64,000 nt of DNA from Rhodosporidiobolus odoratus (Eukaryota; Basidiomycota; Microbotryomycetes; Sporidiobolales; Sporidiobolaceae). Where the stretch lies: the NCBI GenBank assembly GCA_034387635.1, contig JAOANU010000004.1, positions 930,001 to 994,000 of the forward strand, given 5' to 3'. Shown here in pieces: positions 1 through 10,910 of this stretch; the stretch's first letter is position 1; the number at the start of each line of letters is the position of its first letter. The translations under genes and the position numbers were made by a program. The notes below the pieces were generated by a model. The model was given only the letters and a program-made list of their open reading frames with translations. It was not told the origin of the DNA and searched no databases.

Positions 1-370
1 AAGGGCGAGTGATGAGGTCGACGGCAACGTCCGAGCCAAGGTTGGACGCGCGACGGCTGAAGACGGCGGAAGGGGTCGAGGATGAGCCGGACATCGAAGA
101 GCGGTGAGGGTAAGGGCCGTATGACCCGCCGATGGAACCGCTTTGAATGGCTGAGGCAAAGTACGAGTCAGATCGGCCCGCCAAGAAGACGCGCTAGTAC
201 GAGACCGACCTTTGGCTGTATCTCCGAGAGGAGTGAGAGAGACCTGGCTGCCCCTCCGGGTAGGAAAAGGCGGACTCAGTCTACCACCGCTGAAGAAAGA
301 AAGCCTCGACGCCCGATTGCTCTGCCACTCAAACTCGCCGTAAGTACTCAAGGACCTCGAACCACTGTCG
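1..370 (-). CDS. Partial gene running off the left edge, function unknown
   Basis: The minus strand reads as two probable exons. The first (about 370 to 244) follows a cag acceptor and encodes a Ser/Arg-rich stretch including TYGEFEWQSNRASRLSFF. A 51-nt GT...ctag intron (about 244-194) is followed by an exon from 193 leftwards that encodes SDSYFASAIQSGSIGGSYG, then SSMSGSSSTPSAVFSRRAS and SDVAVDLITRP at the window edge. The composition (Ser, Gly, Tyr, no stops) looks like a disordered N-terminal segment of a regulatory or membrane protein. The donor (gtctct) is unusual, and a continuous alternative frame runs through the same stretch, so the splice is tentative. No family is recognised. Confidence 0.4.
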
Positions 371-1019
371 CGCGGTAAGAAAGGACGATCCGGAGACAGG
401 ACAGGCGGACTGAGACGAGTCGGAGACAGGGTGGCGGAGGATGGATGGAGAGGGTTGAAATTGGCTGGAGCAGCTGGTGCGTCTTCTGTGTGACTGGGTT
501 GCGACATGACCAGGGCTGAAGGTGGTCTACGGATCTGCGAAGTAAGGAACACGTGAGTTTGAGTGAGCGCTGCAACGTGAAACGAAGAAAAGAAACGGGG
601 CAGCGTACCACCTGAGAAAACGCTGTGCGACGCTGATGAAAAGATTTGCAGGCTCGCCAGGGCTTACGAGGGACAGCCAACAGGACTCAAGAGATTGCCA
701 ATCGAGGCTGATCTGCGAAAGGCGTGAAACTGCCGGAGAGGGAGGAACGGCTGATCGCTGGAGGTGGTACCGGAGAGTACCGCGTCTCGGATTCAGCCGG
801 ACTGACAGTGGAAGCAGGCAAGAGTGCGGGTAGAGTGTGTAGATCTTGCCTGAGATAGGCCGGCATAAGGGGAGCGGGGAATGGCCTACTGCAGGATTGA
901 GCAGAGTACAACAGAGTGGAAATTGCAAAGCCTGCGAGTATACGGGAACGAGGTAGAGATAGCATGCCAAGGAGGATGTAACGACGAGAGACAAGCGAGA
1001 GAAAGGCGAAGGGAGGCGA
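371..1019. other. Intergenic, no gene recognised
   Basis: The segment is pyrimidine-rich on the minus strand. It probably holds the 5' leader and promoter of the left-edge gene, plus the 3' UTR of the ETF-QO gene. The open frames here have no coding-like composition. Confidence 0.5.
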
Positions 1020-3442
1020 CTAGGTGATGGAGTACTGAGGAGATTCAAGAAATAGGGAGACGAGGAAGGTCAGTCCCGGCAGCGAAAGATAGCGAGTAAG
1101 AGATGCGGCGTACCTTGGGACCACCACTGCCTTCGGGAACCATCCAGGTGATGTCCTGCGTCGGGACCTGCGGCATAAGGACCACCAAAGGTCAGCAAAG
1201 ATTAGATGGCTTTTCCGTGTTATCGTTCCTTCCGTTCCCCCCTGTTGTTCAAGCTGTCCTGGTGTACCTAGTCTACAGTGAAGGCTATCTAGGTCCGGAA
1301 AAAACGAGAGAGAAACGCCGAGCGCACCTTGATCGAGCAAGTTTTGCAATGAATGCAATTCTGAGAGTTGATGACCAACTTCTTCCCCGCCGCGTCCGCT
1401 TCCGAGCCTTCTGCGTCGACGTACTCATACACCGCCGCCGGACAGACACGACTGAGCAATCCAGCATAGTCCTCGACATTCTTCTGCACGTGAGCAGCGC
1501 GATCTGCCTTGTCAACGTGGAGGTGAATCGGCTGGTCTTCGGCGTGCATCGTGCCGGTGCGAGAGACGGAGGTGAGGATGTCGAAGGAGAGGACGCCGTC
1601 GGGAGCAGGGTAGTCGATCGGCTTAAAGTTGCTGCGGAAGGCAAATGTTGAGTAACTATCTAATTCTAGCAGCAATTTTCCCGGCTGACCTGGCCTTTTC
1701 CGTCGCCTTCCAGTCCTCTTTCGGGTGGTGGAATGTCCACGGTTCCTTGCCCCTCAGCAACAGCGTCTGGATCCCAGAGTAGATGATACCTCCCCAGTTC
1801 TTGAGTGGCGAATGGAAGGAAGGTCGGACGTTGCGAACCTCCTTGAGCTCTTCGGCAATCCAAGAGTCCTCGAAGGTCTTCTCGTACGAGGAGACGTCCA
1901 ATGGCTCAGAAGAGGGTTCTTCGCTCTCGGCATCGGCGGCGTTGCGGGAGGAAACGGCGTTGAAGGCGGCTTCGGCGGCGAGCATTCCGGACTTCATTGA
2001 GGTGTGGGTACCTGTGCGGGCAAGCGTTAGCTCTGGAAGACCTACGTGAACTGGTAGATATGCATACCCTTGATCTTGGGAACATTCAGGAAACCAGCCG
2101 AGTCGCCGAGCATCGCTCCTCCAGGGAAGGTAAGCTTGGGAATAGACTGGTAGCCGCCCTCGTTCAGCGCGCGAGCACCATACGCGATACACTCGCCACC
2201 CTCGAGCAGATCGGCGAAGAGAGGGTGGTGTTTGAGGCGCTGTAGCGGAAGAATGGCGGTGAGCTGTATGCAGGAGACAAGAGTAGCGAACCAGACGCAC
2301 CTGGAGCTCCTTGAACGGCGAGATGTACGGGTTTTTGTAGTCGAGACCGACGACAATGCCAAGCGAGACCATCTCATCCTCCATGTGGTAGAGCCATGTA
2401 CCGCCGTAGGTAGCATTGTCAAGGGGCCATCCCAAGGTATGCTGAACCTTGCCCGGCTGGTGCTTCTCTTTCTTGACCTTCCATACCTCCTTGACGCCCA
2501 GTCCGTACGTCTGCGGATCTTTCCCATCGCGAAGGTTGAAGCGAGTCTGCACCTGCTTCGATAGCGAGCCGTGGCATCCCTCCGCAAGTAGGGTGACCTT
2601 CGCCAAGAACTCCATTCCCGGCTCAAACGAGTCCTTCAGCTCAAAGTTCTTGTCGAGACCGATCTCATTCGTCTGCACGCCGCGAATCCCCTTGCCATCC
2701 TCCGTGTAGATCAATTTCGCTCCTGCGAAACCCGGGTAGATCTCGACGCCGAGTTCTTCTGCCTGCTCAGCCAACCAGCGGGTGAGCTTGGAGAGAGAGA
2801 TGATATAGTTGCCCTTGTTGAACATTTGCGGCGGGTGCGGCATGGGGAAGGAAGAGGTTGGGGTGAGCCAGCGCATCGAGTCGGAAAGGGCGGGCTGATT
2901 GAGCGGTGCTCCCTTCTCCTTCCAATCGGGAATGAGTTCGTCCAAAGCGCGCGTCTCGATGACCGCTCCAGAGAGGATGTGGGCGCCTGTGGGGAAAGGT
3001 GAAAGTCGTGAGGTTTAGGTCGCCCGGGCAAGAAAAGGGAAGAGGACTAACCGACTTCAGCGCCCTTTTCCAGCACAACAACTCGCAGCTCCTCGCCCTT
3101 CTCCTGCGCCATCTTCATCAGCTGAATAGCGGCCGACAGGCCAGCTGGTCCCGCTCCCACAATGCAGACATCAACTTCATCCTGAACGCGCTCGACTCCC
3201 TCGAGCGCCGGGATCTGGAGTTCCTGGTTGAGCGGTTCTGCCTGGCGGGGGGAGAGGGAGGTCGAGAAGGGTCTCGCGAGGCTGCTGACGGCTTGAAGGC
3301 GAGATTGGCGGTATGGACATTTCGCTGAGCCGGAAGAGGTGGGGATGGAAGAGAGAGCGGCAACGGTGGCGGGTGCGCGCTGCGTAGTACGCCGGAGAGC
3401 GCTGCGCGTACCGGCAGCACCACTGGCAAGTCCCCTCAGCAT
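1020..3442 (-). CDS. CIR2: Electron transfer flavoprotein-ubiquinone oxidoreductase, mitochondrial
   Basis: This inner-membrane flavoprotein passes electrons from ETF (fatty-acid and amino-acid oxidation) to ubiquinone. The start [18 protein letters not shown] opens an Arg/Ser/Ala-rich presequence of about 60 residues, typical of mitochondrial import. An in-frame Met lies 27 codons upstream but would spoil that presequence. The FAD-binding motif [14 protein letters not shown] follows. Downstream are the conserved LPEKWAI-free catalytic core, the [19 protein letters not shown] segment, the [16 protein letters not shown] segment, and the C-terminal 4Fe-4S ligands [10 protein letters not shown] and [11 protein letters not shown]. 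The last exons encode [18 protein letters not shown], then YSIT and a stop, matching the family's VVPEGGGGPxY ending. At least five introns are needed (for example near 3050-2990, 2290, 2045-1995, 1690-1635, 1325-1180 and 1083-1035). The residues expected of an active enzyme are present. Confidence 0.93.
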
Positions 3443-3515
3443 GTTGTCGAGCAGAATCAACGAGTCAAGAAGCGGCTGAAAAGAAGGAGAACTGGCATGC
3501 CGGAGACACTGGCAG

Positions 3516-3520
3516 CCAAT
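3516..3520 (+). promoter_or_regulatory. CCAAT box upstream of the ETF-QO gene
   Basis: CCAAT lies 74 nt upstream of the ETF-QO ATG, in the 377-nt gap 3443-3819 that otherwise holds only the promoter and the 3' end of the next gene. Hap2/3/5 factors bind CCAAT at respiratory genes in fungi. A single pentamer is weak evidence on its own. Confidence 0.3.
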
Positions 3521-3819
3521 CAAGCGGCGGTATTTCTCGCGTTATTGTGGTAAGCCAGATCAGCGCTGCGGGGTGGGCAGGGTCGCTACTGGCAAAAGCG
3601 CTGCTTGCCGCGTCCCACCAGCGAAAGGAGAATGCGAGCCGCTTGCTCGCACCGAGGCCCTTTTGTTTCTTTTCCGAGGATCATGTGCAGTCCGCCTCCC
3701 TCCCCAGGTCCAGCTCGCGTCCGAGCAACTGCGCGTACTGGGCAGGCACACGAGCAACGCATGCCGCCAGGAAAGAACGTGCCGCTCATTGCGGCAAACA
3801 ATGTGCGGTAAATATTCTT

Positions 3820-4861
3820 TCACCTTTTCGCCGCCTCGAGTACCGCTTCCAGCCGCACCTCATTCATCCAGTCTGGCCGCTCCCTCCTCAGCACGACCTC
3901 TCCTCGACCCTGCGCGTCCCGGACGGCCGTCGCGAGCCAGTATTGCTGTTCCTTTCCGCCTGCTTCCTCTTGAACCACGATGGGCAGGTCGACGAGTTCG
4001 AAGCGCCATCCCTGAAGAAGTGCGCCATCGAGACGGCCTAAGCCGATGGGTCCAATGGAAGCGGAAGCGAACTCGAGGTCGAAGCTCAAGCGCTGCAGGT
4101 CGAGGTGAAGTCCCTCACCCGTTGCTTTGGCGTACGCTTCTTTCAGGGTCCACAGGGCCAGCGCGTGTCGCAACCGGGCATCGTCGTTGATGCAAGAGGC
4201 GATAGCGTACTCCTCAGCGACAGTCAGCTGCAGAGTCACGAGGTCGGTCAAGTTGAACAATGCTTCGGGCAGGGAACGAAGCGAACCTGCTCGCCGATAC
4301 CGTCGAGAAACTCAGTCACTGAGCTACCTTCCCACGGGTTTCGATGACACATGACATCGATGCCGACTGCCAAGGATGCCGTTGACGTTGTGCCGAGAAC
4401 AGATGCAATGGCCACAATGTCCGAGTCGTGCGAGACGTTGTAGTCGAAAAGGGCGTTCGCGTCGATTTGTGAGGGTTGGGCCTGTGTCGTCTCGCGAGGT
4501 TAGACCTCTGTGATAAGGTACTAGCATGGAAGCCGTACCAGGTAAGGACGACCGTGTGCCGTTTTTGCGAATCCTAGAGATTCCCAGGCGGCGTCCAATC
4601 GGGTCGTCGTGACGTAGCGTGCAAGAAGCCTACCGAGCAAGCAGCCTGCATACTATAAGTCAGCGCTCCGGAGGGGTAACAAGGACAGGCGGGAGACTCA
4701 CGGCGAGCATCCCTCAAGAAACGATACTTTCCGACATCCCTCCTCGTTTGCTCGTCAACGAGTTCCAGCAGCGGTTCCAGCGAGTGGTGAGGTGCTACCG
4801 TAACATCAGATAAACCATCTTGCAAGCAGCGGCTCACTCGAAGGTAGTGGACTTGTTGCAT
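3820..4861 (-). CDS. LYS5: 4'-phosphopantetheinyl transferase, Sfp/Lys5 type
   Basis: It transfers phosphopantetheine from CoA to carrier proteins such as alpha-aminoadipate reductase, fatty-acid synthase or polyketide/peptide synthases. Exon 1 starts MQQVHYLRVSRCLQDG and contains DEQTRRDVGKYRFLRDAR. Exon 2 encodes LLGRLLARYVTTTRLDAAW. Exon 3 has the FDYNVSHDSDIVAIAS core and the Mg-binding GIDVM motif. The last exon has the signature WTLKEAYAKATGEGL. Joining exon 3 to the last exon needs either a 41-nt intron (gtagctcagtgac...gagcag, after NPWE) or a frameshift. The skipped bases read SSVTEFLDGIGEQ in the upstream frame, which itself looks coding. The family assignment is firm; this junction is not. 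Confidence 0.85.
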
Positions 4862-5232
4862 TTAGGCTTCAGAGGAAAAGCCTGAAAGCAGAGGCAGTGA
4901 TAAGAGACGGCATGCGACGGGGTAGCAAACGGCGGTACACACCTAAGTTGTCCTGACTCAAACTAGTGCATACAAGGGTAAATGCTTCAAGCTGACGCTG
5001 TGCATTCCCATGGGCTTTTCCAGTGAGAGTGAGATCGAGGGGGAGACTCCGTCGACGGCGGCGGGCACGTTTGTGTAGCTTAGAGACTGCAGAGACGGTT
5101 CTTATCGATGGCGCTGTTAGTTATCGGGGTCTACGCGTGCGTAGTCATGGGAAAGTCAAGGTCAAACCATCCATCCTTCGCCTCCCTCTGATCAGCTTGT
5201 ACGCCTCGACAGCTCGCAGGCAAGATTGCAGC
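4862..5232. promoter_or_regulatory. Divergent promoter region, PPTase / UPF0538 genes
   Basis: This is 371 nt between two divergent start codons. No conserved motif was recognised beyond ordinary promoter-like sequence. Confidence 0.5.
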
Positions 5233-5944
5233 ATGGCAGACGCTCTCACAAATACCTTACGACCTCTCACCGACTGCTTCCTCACCGTCCGCATCATCAA
5301 GTCGTTCGAGTTCAGAACCACCAAGAATCTCCTTCTGCCGCACGTCGACGTCACCCAGACCACCGTAGGACAACTCAAGGACGTCTGTAGGGAACGTGAG
5401 GCTACGCTAGTCTGAGAGAGCGTGCAGGGCAGGGTATGGGTGAAAGTAACCGTCGGCTCATGCTTTTTTTCCTCGGGCGCAGAGGTCAAGACGGCCGCTG
5501 GCTTCAAGCCATACCGGACAGTCGTGCTGAGTGGGCTACTTCGCTCCGTCTTTCTGCCCAACAGTGCTCACGAGGACATCTCGCAGACACCCTGAAGCTC
5601 TACACTCGGGCTCACGGCTCGAAGGTGGGTCTCTCTCTTCTAAACCTGTCCGTTGTGTCCAGCTGAGCTAAACTCTCGACGCACAGACTACAAACCTCAT
5701 CATCAACCTCGAGCATGACGACGATATTCTGCTCGACGACTCTGCTACGCTTGAATCCGTCGGCATTGGTACGTCTTTTCTTCTTGACCTATTGCCCTCT
5801 TCCACCTCACGTATTGGCGACCCGCCGCGTGACATAAACCAGTCTTACCTGATACCGAATCCCGCAGAGAACGAGTCCGAGATCTCCTTCTTCGACGGCG
5901 CCTTGTACGAGGAGTTCAAGAAAGACCCGAAACAAGCGTGGTGA
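5233..5944 (+). CDS. UPF0538 family protein (C2orf76 homologue)
   Basis: A small, widely conserved eukaryotic protein with a ubiquitin-like N-terminal segment and unknown function. The start is MADALTNTLRPLTDCFLTVR, followed by IKSFEFRTTKNLLLPHVDV, which matches the family's VRLIRSFEHRN block. Later exons encode KTAAGFKPYRTVVL, then NTLKLYTRAHGSK, TTNLIINLEHDDD, LLDDSATLESVGI, and the C-terminal ESEISFFDGALYEEF and KKDPKQAW stop. Human C2orf76 likewise ends in a short acidic/aromatic tail with a final Trp. Four introns are inferred, including a 56-nt one (gtgggctact...tcgcag) that restores the DTLK-like block in frame. No catalytic residues are known for the family. Confidence 0.85.
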
Positions 5945-6634
5945 ACGCGCTGCATAACAGCAATTCTAGACAGACTAACGAGCAGTTTCCCTGGTGTTGT
6001 AAGGTCATTGTTCTCTTGCCTGTGTGCCTGTGAATTGAGGCTCGCGCAGACTGAGGACAGAGCGCGCGTCAGCAGGCGGACAAGGATTTTCTGCCCGACG
6101 CCCAGTCTTATTCGGTCTCTTGACCTGCGTTCCTCCTCGCCTTGTGTCCTTGGCTGCGTAGGTACCGCTTCTTAGCTCTTTCCCGATACAGGTCGCCCAG
6201 CATGCTCGTCCCGATGCTGCAGTCGTTCCTCGAGGCCATCACCTGCACGTGTGGTGATATCGCTTCGCGTCGCCGTCGCGTTCCGACCTTCTCGCCTTCT
6301 GATGAAGACGCGCCAATCTTTGGTTAGCTCCTCTCCTCTTCGTACTATCATAGCGTCTCAACAGGCTCAGCGATCATCAAACAGACGGACGTTGGCTGCC
6401 TTCGAGCCCCTTTCCTCTTCCGCAATCCTTGTCGCCCACGAACCGACCACGAACCGCCGCCCTTGTCTTGCTGCAACGTATAGCACGTCCCCCTACTCGC
6501 CGCCGACGTCGTCAACCGCACAGACTCTCTTACCACCTCACTCGTTTCGCATCGGTCGCCTTTGCAACCTATCTGACTAGCCGGCTGTGCCGCCTCCGTT
6601 CTTTCCCCCTATTTCCCCTTGGATTTTCGACGCG
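5945..6634. other. Intergenic, promoter and leader of the GH16 gene
   Basis: This is 690 nt, increasingly pyrimidine-rich towards 6600, which is typical of a 5' leader in these fungi. Open frames in it lack coding character. Confidence 0.5.
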
Positions 6635-8424
6635 ATGCACTTTTCGTTCGCCCTCCCGCTGGCCGGTCTCGTCCTTCTCTCAACGGCAACCGTCGCTTCC
6701 GCCGCCAAAGGCCAACATTGCCACAGGCGCTCCCAGCCATCGGACGCTGCGGCTGCCCACAAGCACAAGCATTCGAAGACAAAGCCGGCGACGACGCACC
6801 ACTATACGGTAAGCTCGACCGAAAGCAGTACCTCGAGCGCAACCTCGAGCGGTACCACTAGCGCAACTTCGAGCGCAACTTCGAGCGCAACTTCGAGCAC
6901 AACTTCGAGCGCGTCCCCGAGCGGGTCGACGAGCAGCCACAAGCTGTTGAAGGAGTACTCAGGATCAACTTTCTTCGATGGGTTCCGTTTCGCCGTAAGT
7001 CTTTTCACGCTTTCGTTGTCCTTTAAAGCTGTTGAATGACCTGTCGCCCAATACCTGCAGAACATCTCGGACCCGACGCACGGCGCCGTCTCTTATGTCA
7101 ACACTGAAGACGCTTGGTCGACCGGTCTCGTATCCATCACCTCTGACAACACCGCCATCATGTCGATCGACCGCAAGTCAAAGCTCGACTACAATGTCCG
7201 TCGCCCGAGTGTCAGGCTCGAGTCGAAGGATACCTACAACTCTGGGTTGTTCATCGCGGATTTCTCTCATGTACCTGTTGGTTGCAGCGCTTGGGTGCGT
7301 CGCAGGCTCCGGCTCTGCGCTCCACTCAAAGCATAGAGGCTGACAAGTCTTTCTTTCCGCAGCCCGCCTACGTATGTTCCCTGAAAAGGCTTGATTCCAA
7401 TCTAAAGCTGATTCATTCCCGTCCAAACAGTGGTTCTCCGGCGCCCAATGGCCTAACCAAGGTACGCCCCCTCTCAGCTTCGCCTTTCTCGAGCCATGTA
7501 CCAAGACTGACCTTCCCAACTTCTCTGCACCTCCGCCTGCAGGCGAAATTGACGTTTTCGAGCAAGTGAACCTCGCTACCCGGAACCGCATGACCCTTCA
7601 CACCTCCGAGGGTTGCACTCGCGACACGTCTTCGTCCATGACTGGTTCGGGCGAGTACTCCTCGACGGACTGCTACGTGAGCTTCTGCCCCATCTCGCTC
7701 CCTTTGCTGTTGTGTTTGGGACTGACAAGATCAACTATGGTACAGGCCTACGGTTCATCGAGCGGTTGCGGCGTCGACGACACCAAGCCCAACTCGTACG
7801 GTCACGCTTTCAACGAAGCTGGCGGAGGCGTCTTTGCCCTCTCCTACTCTGACGACGGCATCTACATCTGGCGCTGGAACCGAGACGACATTCCCAGCGA
7901 CGTCAACGACGGGAGCCCCGACCCCAAGGGGTGGGGTACTCCGGCTGCCGCCTGGGGTCCGGCTACTTGCGCACCTGGGAAGTACTTTGAGGATTTGATC
8001 ATGACTTTTGTGCGTGTTTCCCCTCCAGTTTTATTGTTTACTTTCCCCTCAGTCTTACAAAGACGCTGATTCCCTGATGTCTTTGCAGGATATCACGTTC
8101 GTTTCCCTCCTTTGTCCTCCTTTATCCTCTCGGTCCTTCTCTCCCCACTCTACCTTTGGGCTAACTTGCTCTTCCCCCTTGTGCAGCACGTGCGGCGACT
8201 GGGCCGGTGTCGACTCAATCTGGCAAGACCCGACTCAATCCGGTTCGTGTGGCACGACCTACTCAAACTGCCTGGCTGCAGTTCAAGACCCCTCGGCGTT
8301 CGATGAGGCGTACTTTGAGATCAACTACGTGAAGGGTGAGCCTCTTGTGTTCCTCTGTTGGTTTGTTCACGATCGCCAGGCTGACGCTTCTGCTTCCTTG
8401 CTTGCTACAGTCTTCTCGGTCTAG
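6635..8424 (+). CDS. Secreted GH16 family glycoside hydrolase (laminarinase-like)
   Basis: A predicted extracellular or cell-wall enzyme acting on beta-1,3(1,4)-glucans. The start MHFSFALPLAGLVLLSTATV forms a classical signal peptide. A His/Lys-rich stretch and a Ser/Thr/Ala linker of near-identical repeats follow. The catalytic domain spans many short exons: LLKEYSGSTFFDGFRF, the substrate-cleft region TEDAWSTGLVSITSDN, AWPAYWFSGAQWPNQ, then GEIDVFEQVN, which carries the GH16 E-I-D-x-x-E catalytic motif. Downstream are TMTLH-like RMTLHTSEGC, GGGVFALSYSDDGIYIW and a C-terminal FDEAYFEINYVKVFSV. The final exon is only 14 nt including the stop. The paired catalytic glutamates are both present, so the enzyme is probably active. 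Confidence 0.88.
6836..6907 (+). repeat. 12-bp coding tandem repeat in the GH16 linker
   Basis: Six consecutive 12-bp units with consensus AGCGCAACTTCG run from 6836 to 6907. Three are identical, one differs at one base, and two are more diverged. They encode a repeated Ser-Ala-Thr-Ser tetrapeptide, a likely O-glycosylated spacer. Near-identity at DNA level indicates recent repeat expansion. Confidence 0.85.
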
Positions 8425-9091
8425 ACGACCCCTCAACTCAGACTCCCTTGTTTCCGCTTCTCTCCTTCCTGCTAGATGTCGGATCGTTTCTCTCTCTTTT
8501 CGCACTCTCTTCATGTTGTGTAAGCTCACGAGCAGGTCTCCCGAATGCTATAGCACGTTCTCTCGCACTCTTCCCGTCGCCTCGAAGGACGAAGAAAGAA
8601 AGCAAAGGAAGAAAGCAAGGAAGAAAAGCAAGAAAAGAGAAACGTCCGTGATTTATTGCGGCATGTATGCGGTTCAAGCGTACTGGGAACAATTCTAACA
8701 AGAATTGGGGCAGGGGACACAAGCGGGCAAGAAAAGCTATATACAGGAGTAACAAGGATTGTCCTGAGGGAAAGGGAAACATTGGCGTTGGCCAAGAAAC
8801 AGAGATGCGACGACGAGGCGATGAGAAAAGGTGTAAAACAGTAAGTACGCGTGGAGATCGCTAAGTACAGGTTGAGGCGGTCTATAACTGGCAGAAAGGG
8901 CGACGAGATGCCGAACGGTGGTCTCAGGCGAGAAGGCCCAGTGCGAAGACGGAGAAGAGACCACCCAGGGAGAGGCGAGCGATATCGCCTCGCGAGAGGG
9001 AAAGGGCTGAGGGTGCCGCGGCGGAGGTGGTGCTGAAGGGTACCGAAGGGTGAGCATTTCAGGTAGGTGAGTGAAGCGGGAAAACCATTGC
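8425..9091. other. Intergenic between convergent genes
   Basis: This is 667 nt between the stop codons of the GH16 gene and the next gene on the minus strand. It should hold both 3' UTRs. A purine-rich run (about 8580-8645) is present. No gene is recognised. Confidence 0.5.
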
Positions 9092-10437
9092 TCACCTGGC
9101 ACTACCATTGCTCGTCACCCGAACCGTCAGTACCGCTACGATACCATCCGTAGGGATACCGTGATTGATGGAGCTGGTGCTGATGTTGGCGAGGTACGAG
9201 CCATTTCGCACCTCGGTCGTGAACGTGCGGTTGGTCAGAGGAGATTTGGTCTCGCCGGCGGTCGCAGCTTGGACAACAGCATCGCGGCCGAGATCATAGC
9301 TGTGATGGGTAGAGAGGGGGGTCGTAGGAGGAGTCCGACGCGAGGAGGTGTAGCGGGTTCAGAGGGACAGGATAGTAAGGTTACAGCGCAAAGGTCAGTT
9401 TCAGCTTACAACAAAGCAGATATGGCCTTTACGCACCCATTATCGACGATACCATGCTGCAGCGTCAAGTTCTGCTCAATACTCGCCGCAAGGAACCACG
9501 CTCCCGAGTTTGCCTCCGTGCCGTTTTGTCTCCAGACACGGTAATGGGAACCACCGTTGACCGTCTCGTAGCACGTGCCGAGCGAGGGATCGCCGTAGTT
9601 GAAGCGGAGTAGGGTAGTTTGGTTGACTGTGCAGCCGAAAGGGAGGGGAAGGACCCGAAACGCAACGGCAGAAGGATCAGAGCAATGCGAGAGGAACGGC
9701 GAGCGGTCGGGATAGTCATGAAGGCGAGGGAGAGATTGCAATAGGGGAGAACCGGGCGGCAAGAAGACGCAACAGAGAACAGAGACCACAGAAAAAGCGA
9801 GTGCTTGTTAGCAATCGCCAAGAAAAGGTAGCCAAGAGGACAAACGCACTCTCGCCATTGCCATCTCCCAGATTCGCCCCTTGTCGCTCTCCTCCAGTCT
9901 GGCCCAAGCACTCGCCCGAATACTGCAACGATTCTGAGTAATCGAAAAAGCCTTCGTCGGTCATGAGCAGTCCATCGGAGTCGGCAGAAATGACGACGTT
10001 GATGGGTTCTCCCAAGCCGGCTGGGTAGGTGTTTCGTGCGAGCTGTTCCAAAGAAAGAGTGTCAGCACAATGACGTGAATTGGGTGAGGGTGCGAGCGGG
10101 CTGCGGAAAGCACTGGGTGGAGGGACCGATCGTCGAGCGGGGCATCGTGCCTCTGTGTAGCCTTGTGACTTCGAGAGCAGCGAGTTGTCACGCTTTAGGA
10201 CCTATGGCGCGAGTCCCTACCGCGACTCGAGGTGACGCTGTCCGTCCGATCACAAGTTGAGCGAGGTGAACTGATGAGCGAACGTACCGTCAACCAGGAC
10301 CCTCCAGTGTCTGCGGGGTTGTAGAAGCCCCCCAAGTCAATCAGTCGCTTGTCTAGAGTGTGTACAGGTGTAGCAGTGGCTTGTAGGGCGAGCGAGGCGA
10401 TGAGGATTGCTGTGGCCGAAGAGGACGAGCGAGGCAT
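9092..10437 (-). CDS. Secreted protein of a fungal family of unknown function
   Basis: The start MPRSSSSATAILIASLALQA is a signal peptide, followed by a dibasic LDKR site that could be cut by Kex2. The mature part runs DLGGFYNPADTGGSWLT, then NTYPAGLGEPINVVISADSD, DGFFDYSESLQYSGECLG-like sequence, NQTTLLRFNYGDPSLGTCYE, GGSHYRVWRQNG, SGAWFLAASIEQNLTLQHG and YDLGRDAVVQAA, and ends SNGSAR. Several N-glycosylation sequons (NQT, NGT, NLT, NRT, NIS) occur. I recall similar secreted proteins in many basidiomycetes with no assigned activity. Paired Cys residues (ECLG and GTCYE) suggest a disulfide. Four introns are inferred, and the exon order is consistent in frame. Confidence 0.8.
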
Positions 10438-10910
10438 GATGGAGGCGGGTGAGGAGGCGGGGTGGAGGTCAAGGGCAACCGAGTGCTGTACAGTGTCGTG
10501 ACAGAGGTTATCGATTAGGTTCCGGAGAAAGGGAGAGAGGAGGACGACAAGGCCAACAAGACCAAAGGGGAAAAAAACAAAGCCGAGAAGAAAAGTTCGG
10601 GGACGAGGTTTCCAGTCTGACTGACTACAACGGTGCGCCGTACAGAAAGCTCAGGGTAGTCTACTACACGCTCTGCCTCTCAGCATCGGTACAAGGAGGT
10701 CGTGGTGTGATCAACTACGTATACCTCATCGCTCCAACGGTTTTGGCTTCAGCTTATTCTCGCTTTCCTCGTTCTCCTCTGTTGATCACGAGGCTAGGCT
10801 AGACATACTTTACACGCCTCTGACAACCTCTACCCGCAAGCCTCGATCCTACCGGTCCTCCAAATCGCTGTCTCTCGACCCTCCTCCAGCTCGTCACACT
10901 CAGCGGTGTC
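10438..10910. promoter_or_regulatory. Divergent promoter region
   Basis: This is 473 nt between the divergent starts of the secreted protein gene and the glycosyltransferase-like gene. It contains a purine-rich run (about 10527-10590). No specific site is recognised. Confidence 0.4.

Noticed and set aside
6251..6580. A 109-codon open frame upstream of the GH16 gene
   Set aside because: Composition follows a pyrimidine-rich leader, it has no conserved motif, and it ends 55 nt before the signal-peptide start.
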